From positions 25,658 to 89,657 of the forward strand of contig CAZVKC010000030.1 in the NCBI GenBank assembly GCA_964627455.1: DNA of 64,000 nucleotides, in the 5' to 3' direction. This DNA comes from F-183 sp964627455 (lineage in GTDB: Bacteria; Acidobacteriota; Terriglobia; Bryobacterales; Bryobacteraceae). This document shows, piece by piece, positions 45,966 through 53,924 of the stretch. Both the position numbers and the translations under genes were made by a program. The notes below the pieces were generated by a model, which was given only the letters and a program-made list of their open reading frames with translations, did not search any database and was not told where the DNA came from. Every line of letters begins with the position of its first letter. Position 1 is the stretch's first letter.

Positions 45966-47093
45966 CTACTCTCGTACAAATTCAGCACTGAGGGTTCGCT
46001 TGTCGCCTGGATTCAATGTCAATGCTCGCTCCCAGTGCTTGAAGCCTCCCCTCTTGACCTTGACAAAAACCTTCCCCTGCTTGACGGTTACCGTTGTTGG
46101 TGTGTTGCCGATGAACTCTCCGTCGATCTCGATCTCCGCTCCAGCCGGATCAGACGTTATTGTAAGCTGGGGTTGCGCCATCTCGTTCGCTTTCGGGGAA
46201 ACAGTTGGAAGCTGACTGATAGCCCTATCAAGATCGGCATTTGCCGCAGCCTTTGACTGCACATCCAGCTGATCCAAAATGACTTTCTCGAAGTTAAAGT
46301 TCGAGTCGACGGCGTACCAACCTAACGTTCCCAAGAAAGGTTTGCCAAACCCAGCAAAGCTCATCTTGACTTCAGCCGTGCACTCGCCGATGGTCTCCTC
46401 CCTGAGGTAGAGTGACGCTGAGTCAATCCTGAAAGATTCCCACGTCGGACCCAAGAAGGCGGTGTTCGCATTTGTGAATGATTTGAGCATTTGCTTGGCA
46501 GGGCCATAACCGTCAATCCTACCCCCGTCGTAGGAGAACGTCGCAGTAAAACTATCCTTGTCCATGACGGTGGGCCGAAATTTCTTGTCGGAGAAGACTC
46601 GGATTGCAGCAGACCATATAAGTGGACACCGTACATTCAATTGCCGAACGTTGGGAGCCAGATCGAGGACCTCTGCAGCCTCAACCACGAACCTTTGTAC
46701 TTGAACTGGAGTTTTGTCATCTGCAATTTTTATGTTCTGCTTTCCGGAAAAAGTCAACGGTGTGCCAGGATCCCAATCGCTACCCCACATTGACAGCAGG
46801 CATTCGTTACCACCGGGCATGATGTGTCTCTCAGCCGTGTCGAATGCTTTGACACAAAAGACAACTCGGAAGAGTCGATGTGATGCCGTGTTGCGAATGG
46901 TTCCGTTCCATTCCACCTTCGCCTTGTTCAGGGTGCCGCCCAAGGCAATGGATAGTTGGCCCTTGAAGACACCCTTTTCGTGGTTGATATTAACCGGGAC
47001 TTGCAAGGAAGTTAGTTCAGCTCCCCATATCGCCTCGAATAAAAGAAACGATAAGATCTGCCATCTGAGCGTATATCGCAAGCGTTGCGTCAA
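45966..47093 (-). CDS. Exported PEGA-domain protein
   Basis: The product is 375 residues. A signal peptide (RWQILSFLLFEAIWGAEL) is followed by a beta-rich region (about 30-290) that I cannot assign. The C-terminal 70 residues are a PEGA domain: QPQLTITSDPAGAEIEIDGE, FIGNTPTTVTVKQGKVFVKVKRGG, then ALTLNPGDKRTLSAEFV. PEGA modules are found on many surface and S-layer proteins. The base composition is less GC-rich than in the core genes, similar to the flanking CRISPR/terminase region, so it may have come with it. Confidence 0.72.
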   Translation of the reverse strand: MTQRLRYTLRWQILSFLLFEAIWGAELTSLQVPVNINHEKGVFKGQLSIALGGTLNKAKVEWNGTIRNTASHRLFRVVFCVKAFDTAERHIMPGGNECLLSMWGSDWDPGTPLTFSGKQNIKIADDKTPVQVQRFVVEAAEVLDLAPNVRQLNVRCPLIWSAAIRVFSDKKFRPTVMDKDSFTATFSYDGGRIDGYGPAKQMLKSFTNANTAFLGPTWESFRIDSASLYLREETIGECTAEVKMSFAGFGKPFLGTLGWYAVDSNFNFEKVILDQLDVQSKAAANADLDRAISQLPTVSPKANEMAQPQLTITSDPAGAEIEIDGEFIGNTPTTVTVKQGKVFVKVKRGGFKHWERALTLNPGDKRTLSAEFVRE

Positions 47094-47389
47094 GGGTTCT
47101 ATGCTCCTTCACTTAAGCGCGAAGCGAGGCAATAAGCAAGGCCTCTACCCTCATTATGTGCCGGCTCGAGAATTGAGCAATAAGGCGAATCGCCCCGAGC
47201 CGATAGGCGATAAGCCTCAGACAATTCTGGATTGAGGAGGGTAAGCACATGGTTCTAGCTCTGCACCCGGCGTGGAGCGAGGCTGGGACCAACAGGCCGA
47301 TGATGGCGGAGACCCAATCTCGGTCACAAATCAGATTGTATAGATCCGGGAAATGTGGACGGGTGATTGGGAGAGGAACTTCGATTAGA

Positions 47390-47560
47390 TCACGCAGCCC
47401 TCGACAATTGAAGAGTAAAAGCACTTCGCACTTGCGACGGCGTGCGGTATTGGTGCCGCTGCAGGATCCAGTTGGTGTTGTAACGCCGTTGGAACTTGCA
47501 AAGCGCCTCTCGCAGTTCATCAAGATCGCGGAATCGCAGCACCCGTTGAGCGAGGATCCC
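47390..47560 (-). pseudogene. Remnant of IS3-family transposase OrfB, C-terminal end
   Basis: On the minus strand the frame reads FRDLDELREALCKFQRRYNT, then NWILQRHQYRTPSQVRSA, and stops at 47390. This matches the end of the IS3-type integrase core (YNxxWLIERxGxRTPxxxR). The upstream part of the transposase is missing. The start given is approximate. Confidence 0.6.
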
Positions 47561-47648
47561 GGAGGGCGACTGGGCCTAACCGATGCGGAAGCCATGACCG
47601 CAATTCGCAAGATCCTGACCGAGCCGGATTTTCGGCCGAAGGATATAG

Positions 47649-47723
47649 CAAGGTCTGGCCCGGCTGCGGCACACAGGTGTGCGTCTCTGGAAGGATCGCG
47701 TACTGCGTCTGATGCGCGAACGG
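47649..47723 (+). pseudogene. Remnant of IS3-type transposase, N-terminal HTH segment
   Basis: Right after an in-frame stop, the plus strand reads QGLARLRHTGVRLWKDRVLR then LMRER, the HTH_21-type segment of IS3 OrfB. The downstream frame loses similarity at once. It lies opposite in strand to the C-terminal remnant, so the debris comes from two insertions or one rearranged copy. Confidence 0.5.
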
Positions 47724-47807
47724 ATCGAATCTGGGGCGCGGACGCAACACTCGTGTCGCCAGCGAACCCAATGTCGAATACTGGAACCAACAAACACAAG
47801 CGCGGGG

Positions 47808-47848
47808 GCGGCACTGAAAGTGCCGCGCAGGCTAAAGCCTACACCACC
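47808..47848 (+). repeat. REP-like paired palindrome, copy 1
   Basis: GCGGCACTGAAAGTGCCGC (47808-47826) forms a 7-bp hairpin, followed at once by GCAGGCTAAAGCCTACACCA. The same layout, base for base in many places, is found at 48641-48679. I recall this as a repeat dispersed in Solibacter-type genomes. Confidence 0.65.
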
Positions 47849-47868
47849 AAGGGGTTGCAGGGGCGAGG

Positions 47869-47892
47869 GGGGGATCCGCGCGCGGATCCCCC
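47869..47892 (+). terminator. Perfect GC palindrome followed by TTTTG
   Basis: A 24-base perfect palindrome (GGGGGATCCGCG and its complement) is followed on the plus strand by TTTTGTC. It lies 15 bases beyond the stop of the minus-strand nuclease gene. The T-run fits a plus-strand terminator; for the minus strand it would act only as a stable hairpin. Confidence 0.5.
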
Positions 47893-47906
47893 TTTTGTCT
47901 TGGTGG

Positions 47907-48593
47907 CTATTTCAGGCCCCACCAGACGGCTAGGGCTACTGCGAAGGCGAGGTCGTCCTGGCCTTCGGCTGGGTCCGTGAAGGGTGGCTTGCCGGAGGGG
48001 CGGAGATTCAGCATTTCGTTGAAGAGCGTCTCTCGGTGCTCCTGGAGTTTGTCGTCTATCGTGAAGTGCGCTTGCTCCACTGAGGTCACCAACTTGGTCA
48101 GGATCTCCGAACGGCTGGCTACTACGACTTGGCCTCCCGCGCCCCGGGATGTGCCGGGGACCGCCGTGCTGTGGCCTCCTCCGGTTATGGAGACGGAGAC
48201 CAGGTTCGCGTTCAGCTTCATCGACCGGAAGAGATCACGGACCGCCGAGCCTACTCCCGTGGCGTCGATCACCAGGGTTTTGTAGCAGTTGTACCAGACG
48301 GAGTCGAGATAGTCCTTTACGTGATGGGCGATGTCGACGTAGGAGGTCCCGAGGTCGAGACGCTCCAGGCGCGTGATGCGGTAGTCGAAATAGCCTGTGT
48401 AGCCACGGCCGGCTGAGGCCAGGAATTGCTCCGGGGTCGCTTGCACCCAGGTGCGCTCCAACACCGCCAGCGCGGTGTAGTTGCGGGACTGACCGAGGTC
48501 CAGGCCCACGGTGAGGGTGGGGCGACGGTCGCCCGGGATGGTCGATAACCAGCGGTGCTTCTCGAAGACGCTGGTGTCATATGGATTGCTCAT
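47907..48593 (-). CDS. Terminase-like nuclease domain protein (RNase H fold)
   Basis: The product is 228 residues. Acidic sites expected of the large-terminase nuclease are in place: TVGLDLGQSRNYTALAVLER (Asp near residue 31), TLVIDATGVGSAVRDLF (Asp near 117) and EGQDDLAFAVALAVWWGLK at the end. Phage large terminases carry ATPase and nuclease in one chain; here the nuclease is a separate gene, 162 bases downstream of the ATPase gene. No capsid, portal or tail gene is near, so this is not a functional prophage. A second, truncated copy of its 3' end lies at 50611-50740. Confidence 0.75.
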   Translation of the reverse strand: MSNPYDTSVFEKHRWLSTIPGDRRPTLTVGLDLGQSRNYTALAVLERTWVQATPEQFLASAGRGYTGYFDYRITRLERLDLGTSYVDIAHHVKDYLDSVWYNCYKTLVIDATGVGSAVRDLFRSMKLNANLVSVSITGGGHSTAVPGTSRGAGGQVVVASRSEILTKLVTSVEQAHFTIDDKLQEHRETLFNEMLNLRPSGKPPFTDPAEGQDDLAFAVALAVWWGLK

Positions 48594-48640
48594 TATTGAA
48601 TTCCTCCTTCTTGGAATATGGATTTGGGGTTAGTTTTTGG

Positions 48641-48679
48641 GCGGGACTTAAGTCCCGCGCGGGCTGAAGCCCGCCCCAC
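48641..48679 (+). repeat. REP-like paired palindrome, copy 2
   Basis: GCGGGACTTAAGTCCCGC (48641-48658) is a perfect palindrome, followed by GCGGGCTGAAGCCCGCCCCA. It shares the two-hairpin layout and orientation with copy 1 at 47808 and lies between the nuclease and ATPase genes. Confidence 0.7.
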
Positions 48680-48755
48680 GACGGGGTTAGCAACAGGGTC
48701 GGGGGCGCCCAGATTATTGGGGGTCCTTTTTGTTGCTGCTTTCTCCACTGCTGCC

Positions 48756-49643
48756 TCAGGTTTTTTCGGCTTCGGCGCCGGCAGGGGATTTCATTCCGAA
48801 GAGGCGCTCGAGGTCGGCTCTCTTGAGGAGAGTGCGGCCGGAGTCGAGGAATTCACATCCGAATTCCTGACGGGTGTAGGCGTCGCCCTTCAATCGGCGG
48901 GATTCTTCGATGACCGAGGGCGCGATGCGCGGGGTCTCGGCCGCCGTGCGCCGGGAACGGAGCCAGTCCGGGAAACGGTTGGCCGTGTTGTTCCAGATGT
49001 CATAAAACAGGCCGGAGGTGCCTCCCGGGGTGCTGGCTACGATGATGGAACCACTGGTCGCCGAGATCGTCGGGAAGGCCGTCATCCAGACGGAGTCCGG
49101 GATGAAGGCCGCTTCGTCGAGGACGAGGAGTCCCGCGGAGTTGCAGCGGCTGGCGGTGGGTGTGGTGGCGGTGACCACGCGGCTGCCGTTGGGGAAGCGG
49201 CGCGCGATCTCACGGCCGGCAATGCTGGGACACTTCGGCCAGCCGAGCGCGGTGGTGAACTGGTCGAGGGAGTGGACCAGTTCGGAGGTGTGAACCCCGC
49301 GGCCTCCCAGGACCAGGATCAGGGCGCCGGGCTGGACCACCGTCGCGAAATGCATGATGCGGGCGGCGAGGAGTTTCGATTTGCCGCACTGGCGTCCCCA
49401 GTTGATGATGACGCGAGGGTGCTGGAGGGCCGGGTTGACCAGAAGTTCGGTCTGGCGTTCGTCCGGCGTGAAGTCCAGCTTTTCGCGGCAGAATGCGGCT
49501 GCGTCACCGGCGTAGTGCTGGGTCCAGTGCCGGGCGCCGGCTTCGGGTTCCTGCTGGGACTGCTGCTGGTAGTGATTGCCGATCGAGGCGAGACGGTTTT
49601 GCACGGCGGCAGCGACCGTCCGGGACATTCGGAAACTGGACAT
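48756..49643 (-). CDS. Terminase-like ATPase domain protein
   Basis: The product is 295 residues with AGGAG seven bases before ATG. After a FCREKLDFTPDERQTELLVNP lead-in, the Walker A-like NWGRQCGKSKLLAARIMHF is near residue 80. Walker B is AGLLVLDEAAFIPDSVW, and the coupling motif is SIIVASTPGGTSGLFYDIW. This is the ATPase half of a large terminase (DNA packaging motor). It ends in REFGCEFLDSGRTLLKRADLERLF, the point where phage proteins continue into the nuclease domain, which here is the next gene. The split and the lack of other phage genes suggest domestication or decay. Confidence 0.78.
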   Translation of the reverse strand: MSSFRMSRTVAAAVQNRLASIGNHYQQQSQQEPEAGARHWTQHYAGDAAAFCREKLDFTPDERQTELLVNPALQHPRVIINWGRQCGKSKLLAARIMHFATVVQPGALILVLGGRGVHTSELVHSLDQFTTALGWPKCPSIAGREIARRFPNGSRVVTATTPTASRCNSAGLLVLDEAAFIPDSVWMTAFPTISATSGSIIVASTPGGTSGLFYDIWNNTANRFPDWLRSRRTAAETPRIAPSVIEESRRLKGDAYTRQEFGCEFLDSGRTLLKRADLERLFGMKSPAGAEAEKT

Positions 49644-49780
49644 GGAAGCTCTCCTTCTGGCCCCAATGTCCAGGGAGGCTCCGAATTTGCCGGGTGCGAG
49701 TTTTGGGTTATGTCATTGAAAAGAAGCGAAAAATAAAGTTACCCCCAGTTGTGGACGGCGATTTTCAATAGTTACGAGCG

Positions 49781-50119
49781 TTACGCCGCTTTGATCCTTG
49801 TGACCCGGATTCGAACTTCGACGCGGGAGCCAAGACGGTTGAGGATTGTCATCAGGCGGTCCACGGTGAAACGGCTTAGGTCGGCGTTGCGGATGCGGGA
49901 AAAGTCCGCGGCGGTAATGCGAGTGCGGGCGTGGGCTGCCCGGACGGTGAGTCCTTCGCGGTCGAGGATTCGGATGATCTCAGCAGCGAGAAGAGCCTTG
50001 CACTGGGACACATCCGGCTCTTCACGGCCGAGGTCGCGAAAGACATTGCCGCTCCCTCGCACGACTTCCAAATGGTCGTCTGACTTGTTGTGTCTGCTTT
50101 GACTCGTCAACTTGATCAT
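49781..50119 (-). CDS. HTH antitoxin (HigA-like)
   Basis: The product is 112 residues. The central part holds an XRE-type helix-turn-helix: KALLAAEIIRILDREGLTVR, then AAHARTRITAADFSRIRNADL, and DRLMTILNRLGSRVEVRI at the end, the pattern of HigA/HTH_37 antitoxins. It lies eight bases after the toxin gene, in the toxin-first order of HigBA modules. It should neutralise the toxin and bind the palindrome upstream of the operon. Confidence 0.8.
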   Translation of the reverse strand: MIKLTSQSRHNKSDDHLEVVRGSGNVFRDLGREEPDVSQCKALLAAEIIRILDREGLTVRAAHARTRITAADFSRIRNADLSRFTVDRLMTILNRLGSRVEVRIRVTRIKAA

Positions 50120-50127
50120 GATCCCTG

Positions 50128-50475
50128 TTATCCCAACATTTCCTTGAGCCGCTTCAGCCGGTCCTTGATGAGTTCCATCTCATGTTTAGGGGTCTTGACG
50201 CCCTGAGTCGATTTCTTCTGGAATGCGTGGACTACCCAGATCTCCTCCGGCGATATCTGGACCGCGTAGATGGTCCGATAGGCATCCCCCCTGTAGGGCA
50301 ACGCAATCTCGAAGACCCCGGAGCCGAGCCCGTGCATCGGTTTGGCGATGTCGGCCATCCCGCCGTCTGCTGCGATGGTCAAGGCTGAAAGGCAGATCTC
50401 CTTTGCGCCATCCGGGAAGGTGTTGAATTCTTTCAGTGCCGCCTTTATCCACGAGATTGCTCGGGTTTTTCTCAT
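50128..50475 (-). CDS. Phage-derived Gp49-like toxin (HigB/RelE superfamily)
   Basis: The product is 115 residues from ATG 50475; in-frame starts further upstream would run through the operator. ISWIKAALKEFNTFPDGAKE, MADIAKPMHGLGSGVFEIAL, PYRGDAYRTIYAVQISPEEIWVVHAFQKKSTQGVKTPKHEMEL are, in order, the helices and sheet of PF05973 toxins. Such toxins cut mRNA on the ribosome. The antitoxin gene follows at once. The pair is inserted between the terminase ATPase gene and a broken terminase copy. Confidence 0.85.
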   Translation of the reverse strand: MRKTRAISWIKAALKEFNTFPDGAKEICLSALTIAADGGMADIAKPMHGLGSGVFEIALPYRGDAYRTIYAVQISPEEIWVVHAFQKKSTQGVKTPKHEMELIKDRLKRLKEMLG

Positions 50476-50514
50476 CACGGAGAGGATGGCGCTGTAGAGC
50501 CATCCCTCTCGACA

Positions 50515-50534
50515 TGTTGTCATATATGACAACA
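50515..50534. promoter_or_regulatory. Perfect 20-base palindrome, likely operator of the toxin-antitoxin operon
   Basis: TGTTGTCATATATGACAACA reads the same on both strands and lies 40 bases before the toxin ATG. Antitoxins of this class bind such dyads to repress their own operon. It is also A/T rich, fitting a promoter overlap. Confidence 0.7.
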
Positions 50535-50610
50535 AAGATCAATCTCGTCCGGGCTGAATTACCCGCAACACGCTCGGAGGAATCCAGAGGCTGGAAGTGC
50601 CCCCTTGTTC

Positions 50611-50740
50611 TTATTTGAGGCCCCATCAGATGGCTAGGGCGACGGCGATGGCGAGGTCGTCCTGGCCCTCGCCGGGGTCCGTGAAGGGCGGCTTGCCGGA
50701 GGGGCGGAGACTCAACATCTCGTTGCTCAGTGTCATGAGC
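50611..50740 (-). pseudogene. Truncated second copy of the terminase-like nuclease 3' end
   Basis: The minus strand reads NEMLSLRPSGKPPFTDPGEG, then QDDLAIAVALAIWWGLK and stop, nearly the same as the last 38 residues of the nuclease gene ending at 47907. The DNA is about 85 percent identical by eye over 120 bases. Nothing of the gene remains further upstream. It marks a duplication or recombination that flanks the toxin-antitoxin and terminase genes. Confidence 0.8.
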
Positions 50741-50772
50741 CAAACCCGAATCGCCCCAACCCTCAACAGGAG

Positions 50773-51690
50773 CTACGAATTGTAGAATTCTTCGATATCG
50801 ATCCAGGCGTGGATGGCTCGGGCCGGTTTGGAGCCGGGATGGAACTGTTGCAGAGTCTTGTGATCGGGGTCGTACTTCTGCAGCAGGAAGATGCCGTCAA
50901 AGCCTCCCTGATAGCTGGGATCTTTGGCGCATCCACCGGCGGTCTGGCCGTAGTCGCCGGTGCGCCAGGTGAGTCCGTGGCTGTGTTCGTAGTTGGTGTC
51001 GCGCACGACGCCGATGTGGGCGGTGCTGCCGTCATGGTTGGCGGTCTTGCAGCAGACGTAGATGTCGCCGACGAGCGGATGGCCGTCCTTGTCGGGTGTC
51101 TTGTAGCCGGGGGTCGTGCTCTTGGGATACCCGGGCCAGAACTTGCGGTGGCAGCCGAGGACCATGGCGTAATAGGCCGGGAATTCGACGCAGTTGGTGT
51201 AGAAGGGCCGGGATTCGCGGGGTACTTTCCAGTCCTTGGTGGCGTAGCCGTTGGCCATGTAGTTGGGGCTGAGGTAGGGGGCCGGAAGGATGGAGTCCAG
51301 GACCTGTTGTGCGAGTTCGCGCAAGGGGCTCAGCGGTGGCTCTGCGGCTGATGGTTCGGCGCGCCAGGCGACCTGGTGTCCGCTGAGTTCGACGGTTCGC
51401 GGTTCGCAGAGTTGGGCAAAGCCAGCCTGGTTGTTCTGGTCCTCCTCACTCTCGGGGGCGGTCCAGAAGACGGCGACGAGGTGCGGCATCGAGCCCGGCG
51501 CTTCTTCCCAGACGCGGATGGCGCCCTGCCCTTCCCGTTCCAGCCGACCGTGATCGATCTCCGAGACCTGCGGCCACACATGCTCGGGATCCTCGATGAT
51601 TCTCCATTCGTCCGAACTGAAATCCCAGAGCATTCGGACGTGCCCGCCGGTGTTTCTTCCGGCGACCGGCAAATCCAGATCCATCCACAT
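50773..51690 (-). CDS. Hypothetical protein with possible NlpC/P60- or CHAP-like Cys-His site
   Basis: The product is 305 residues from ATG 51690; GTG 51696 also fits. There is no signal peptide. The N-terminal 110 residues (WMDLDLPVAGRNTGGHVRML, WPQVSEIDHGRLEREGQGAI) are unassigned. In the C-terminal half, FYTNCVEFPAYYAMVL places a Cys at a helix start, and GDIYVCCKTANHDGSTAHIG follows with a His on a strand, the layout of papain-like NlpC/P60 and CHAP hydrolases. That is a fold-level guess. The protein could be a phage-type effector or lysin-like enzyme, since phage-derived genes lie just to the left. Confidence 0.5.
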   Translation of the reverse strand: MWMDLDLPVAGRNTGGHVRMLWDFSSDEWRIIEDPEHVWPQVSEIDHGRLEREGQGAIRVWEEAPGSMPHLVAVFWTAPESEEDQNNQAGFAQLCEPRTVELSGHQVAWRAEPSAAEPPLSPLRELAQQVLDSILPAPYLSPNYMANGYATKDWKVPRESRPFYTNCVEFPAYYAMVLGCHRKFWPGYPKSTTPGYKTPDKDGHPLVGDIYVCCKTANHDGSTAHIGVVRDTNYEHSHGLTWRTGDYGQTAGGCAKDPSYQGGFDGIFLLQKYDPDHKTLQQFHPGSKPARAIHAWIDIEEFYNS

Positions 51691-51731
51691 AGACACACCT
51701 CTACCCTGAGTATGCTGCCGGGAGACGCGGG

Positions 51732-53495
51732 CTACAAGGGTACCGAGACGAGATTGCGGAGATTGCCGGGGCCCACGGGGGGAACGGGGGTCCAGGGGAC
51801 GGTGACGACTTGGGAGGCCAGTTGCTCGCGGACTTCGCGGAGGAACGGGAGTTCGCGGCGGGCGCGTTCGGCGAGGATGGGGTCGCGGAAGGTGCGGGAT
51901 GCCGCGGAGAAGCTTTGGTTGATGATCCAGGCGTGGGTGGCGATGCCAGCGCGGTGGAGGTCCTGCTGGAGGCGGGCGGCTTCGTGGACCGGAGTGGCTT
52001 CGGGGAGGGTGACGATCAGGACCTTCGTGTAGCGGGGGTCGCGGAGGCGGGGGAGGAGGTTGCGGACGGCGTCCGGCATGGCGCTTTGGGTGCGCAGGAC
52101 TTCGCGATGGTAGGCTTCGGCGGCGTCGAGCAGGAGGAGGGTGTGTCCGGTGGGGGCGGTGTCGAGGACGACGAAGCCGGAGGCTCCGATTTCGACGGTT
52201 TGGGCGAAGGCGCGGAAGACGGCGATTTCTTCGGTGCAGGGGGAGCGCAGGTCCTCTTCGAGAAGGGCGCGACCTTCGGGGGTGAGGTTGGCGCCGGCGG
52301 TGTCGAGGACTTCCTGCGTGTAACGGGCGGTTTCGAGCTTGGGGTCGATGCGGTGGAGGGTGAGTCCCGGAGTCGTACCGGCGACGTCGGCGATGTGGGC
52401 GGCGGGATCGGTGGTGCTGAGGTGGACCTGGCGTCCGCGGGCGGCGAGTTCGACGGCGATGGCTGCGGCGATGGTGGTTTTGCCGACGCCTCCTTTGCCC
52501 ATGGTGAGGATCACGCCGCGGTTCGTGGATTCGAGGTCGTCGATGAGGTCGTGGAGGGTGGTGGTGTTCGTTGCTTCGACTGGTTGCGTTTCCGGTTCCG
52601 GAGACGCTGGGGGTTGGGGGTTGAAGATGGAGCGGAGCCCGGCGAGTCCCATGGGGGCGCGGGCGAGGAGTTGGAATTCGGTGCGCGGGAGATGGCTGAG
52701 GGGTTCCGGCATGGCGGCGATAGCGGCGCGTCCGCGGGCTTCGAGGGCGGCGGCGGCGGGATCGTGCGGGTCCGAGGCGGTGAAGACGGCGTTGAGGAGG
52801 AGGTGCTGGTTGGCGAGTCCCAGAGCGGCGAGTTCGCGGCGGGAGCGTTCGGCTTCGCGGAGGGCGGAGGGTTCGGGGCGGGATACGAGGTAGAGGGTGG
52901 TGCGCCGGGGATCGGCGAGGGCGCGGAGGCTTTGCTCGTAGAGGGATTTTTGCGCGGCGAGACCGGAGAGGGGACCGAGGCAGGAGGTTCCGGTCGTGTT
53001 GTTGTTCATAAAGCCGGTCCAGGCGGCGGGGAGTTGGAGGAGGCGGAGGGTGTGGCCGGTGGGGGCGGTGTCGAAGACGATGTGGTCGAATCCGGCGGTG
53101 GCGGCGGGGTCGCCGAGGAGTTTTGTGAACTCGTCGAAGGCGGCGATCTCGACGGTGCAGGCGCCGGAGAGTTGCTCTTCCATGCTGGTAATCGCGGCTT
53201 CGGGGAGGAGGCCGCGGTAGGGTCCGACGACACGTTCGCGATAGGCGCGGGCGGCGGCTTCGGGGTCGATGTTGAGAGCGAAGAGACGGGCGTTCGTGCC
53301 GGGGACTTCTTTGGGGGCGCCGTCGAGGGGGACATCAAGGACCTCGTCGAGGTTGGAGGCAGGGTCGGTGCTGACGAGGAGGACACGCTTGTCGTGGTCC
53401 TCGGCGAGGGCTAGCGCGGTGGCGCAGGCGAGCGAAGTTTTGCCGACGCCTCCTTTTCCGGTGAAGAAGAGGATGCGGGTGGTGGTCAGCAGCAT
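51732..53495 (-). CDS. arsA: Arsenical pump-driving ATPase ArsA
   Basis: The product is 587 residues, matching the two-domain ArsA of the R773 operon (583). Each half has a P-loop (FTGKGGVGKTS at 12-21; MGKGGVGKTTIA near 330) and the DTAPTGHTLRLL / DTAPTGHTLLLL signal. The three cysteines that bind As(III)/Sb(III) are present in LSGACTVEIAAF, GTSCLGPLSGL and LRSPCTEEIAVF. It powers arsenite export with ArsB. The start overlaps arsD by ten bases, so arsD-arsA form one operon. No ArsB or Acr3 is found in the window. Confidence 0.95.
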   Translation of the reverse strand: MLLTTTRILFFTGKGGVGKTSLACATALALAEDHDKRVLLVSTDPASNLDEVLDVPLDGAPKEVPGTNARLFALNIDPEAAARAYRERVVGPYRGLLPEAAITSMEEQLSGACTVEIAAFDEFTKLLGDPAATAGFDHIVFDTAPTGHTLRLLQLPAAWTGFMNNNTTGTSCLGPLSGLAAQKSLYEQSLRALADPRRTTLYLVSRPEPSALREAERSRRELAALGLANQHLLLNAVFTASDPHDPAAAALEARGRAAIAAMPEPLSHLPRTEFQLLARAPMGLAGLRSIFNPQPPASPEPETQPVEATNTTTLHDLIDDLESTNRGVILTMGKGGVGKTTIAAAIAVELAARGRQVHLSTTDPAAHIADVAGTTPGLTLHRIDPKLETARYTQEVLDTAGANLTPEGRALLEEDLRSPCTEEIAVFRAFAQTVEIGASGFVVLDTAPTGHTLLLLDAAEAYHREVLRTQSAMPDAVRNLLPRLRDPRYTKVLIVTLPEATPVHEAARLQQDLHRAGIATHAWIINQSFSAASRTFRDPILAERARRELPFLREVREQLASQVVTVPWTPVPPVGPGNLRNLVSVPL

Positions 53496-53857
53496 CCTGA
53501 GCCGGGGGTGCAGCAGGAGACGATGCTGAACGTAGCCGAGGTTGGGGTGGCGTCGAGTCCGGCGAATTTGGCGAGTTCGGCGCGCTCGGGGTAACGGCCC
53601 TTGCCGACAATGGCGCCGTTGACGACGATCAGCGGCAGGCACTTGGTTCCTTCGGCGGCGAGGGCGGCTTTGATGAGCGGGTTGCCGGTGAATTCGCCAG
53701 GTTGCTGGGCGAGGTTGTATCGCTCGACGGCGATGCCTGTCTGGCTGGCGAGCCAGTGGAAGTCCTCGAGGAAACGGGGGAGGACGGGGTCGACTTTGGG
53801 TCCGCAGATGCCGGTGGAACAGCACATGGGCGGGTCGAAAACCTGCAGTTTGGTCAT
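53486..53857 (-). CDS. arsD: Arsenical resistance metallochaperone ArsD
   Basis: The product is 123 residues. Cys12, Cys13 and Cys18 in the segment PPMCCSTGICGP are the residues by which ArsD binds arsenite and passes it to ArsA. A second Cys cluster lies at the end (SIVSCCTPGSGCC). The DFHWLASQTGIAVERYNLAQ and LPLIVVNGAIVGKGRYPERA segments fit the thioredoxin-like fold of the family. It precedes arsA with overlap and is divergent from arsC, with 67 bases between them. Confidence 0.95.
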   Translation of the reverse strand: MTKLQVFDPPMCCSTGICGPKVDPVLPRFLEDFHWLASQTGIAVERYNLAQQPGEFTGNPLIKAALAAEGTKCLPLIVVNGAIVGKGRYPERAELAKFAGLDATPTSATFSIVSCCTPGSGCC

Positions 53858-53881
53858 GGCAGTGATTGCCTCTCGATCTCT

Positions 53882-53901
53882 ATTTCGATTATTGTAGAAA
53901 T
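53882..53901. promoter_or_regulatory. Possible ArsR-type operator between arsD and arsC
   Basis: ATTTCGATTATTGTAGAAAT is an imperfect dyad (ATTTC...GAAAT) in the short divergent promoter region. ArsR repressors bind such A/T-rich dyads. No arsR gene is within the window, so its regulator would be encoded elsewhere. Confidence 0.45.
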
Positions 53902-53924
53902 ACAAATTGGAGGCAAGCTTTTTA

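Noticed and set aside
47113..47980. Overlapping long frames on both strands (233 and 243 codons)
   Set aside because: Both are chance frames across IS3 debris, REP-like repeats and a GC palindrome; real similarity lies in other, broken frames.
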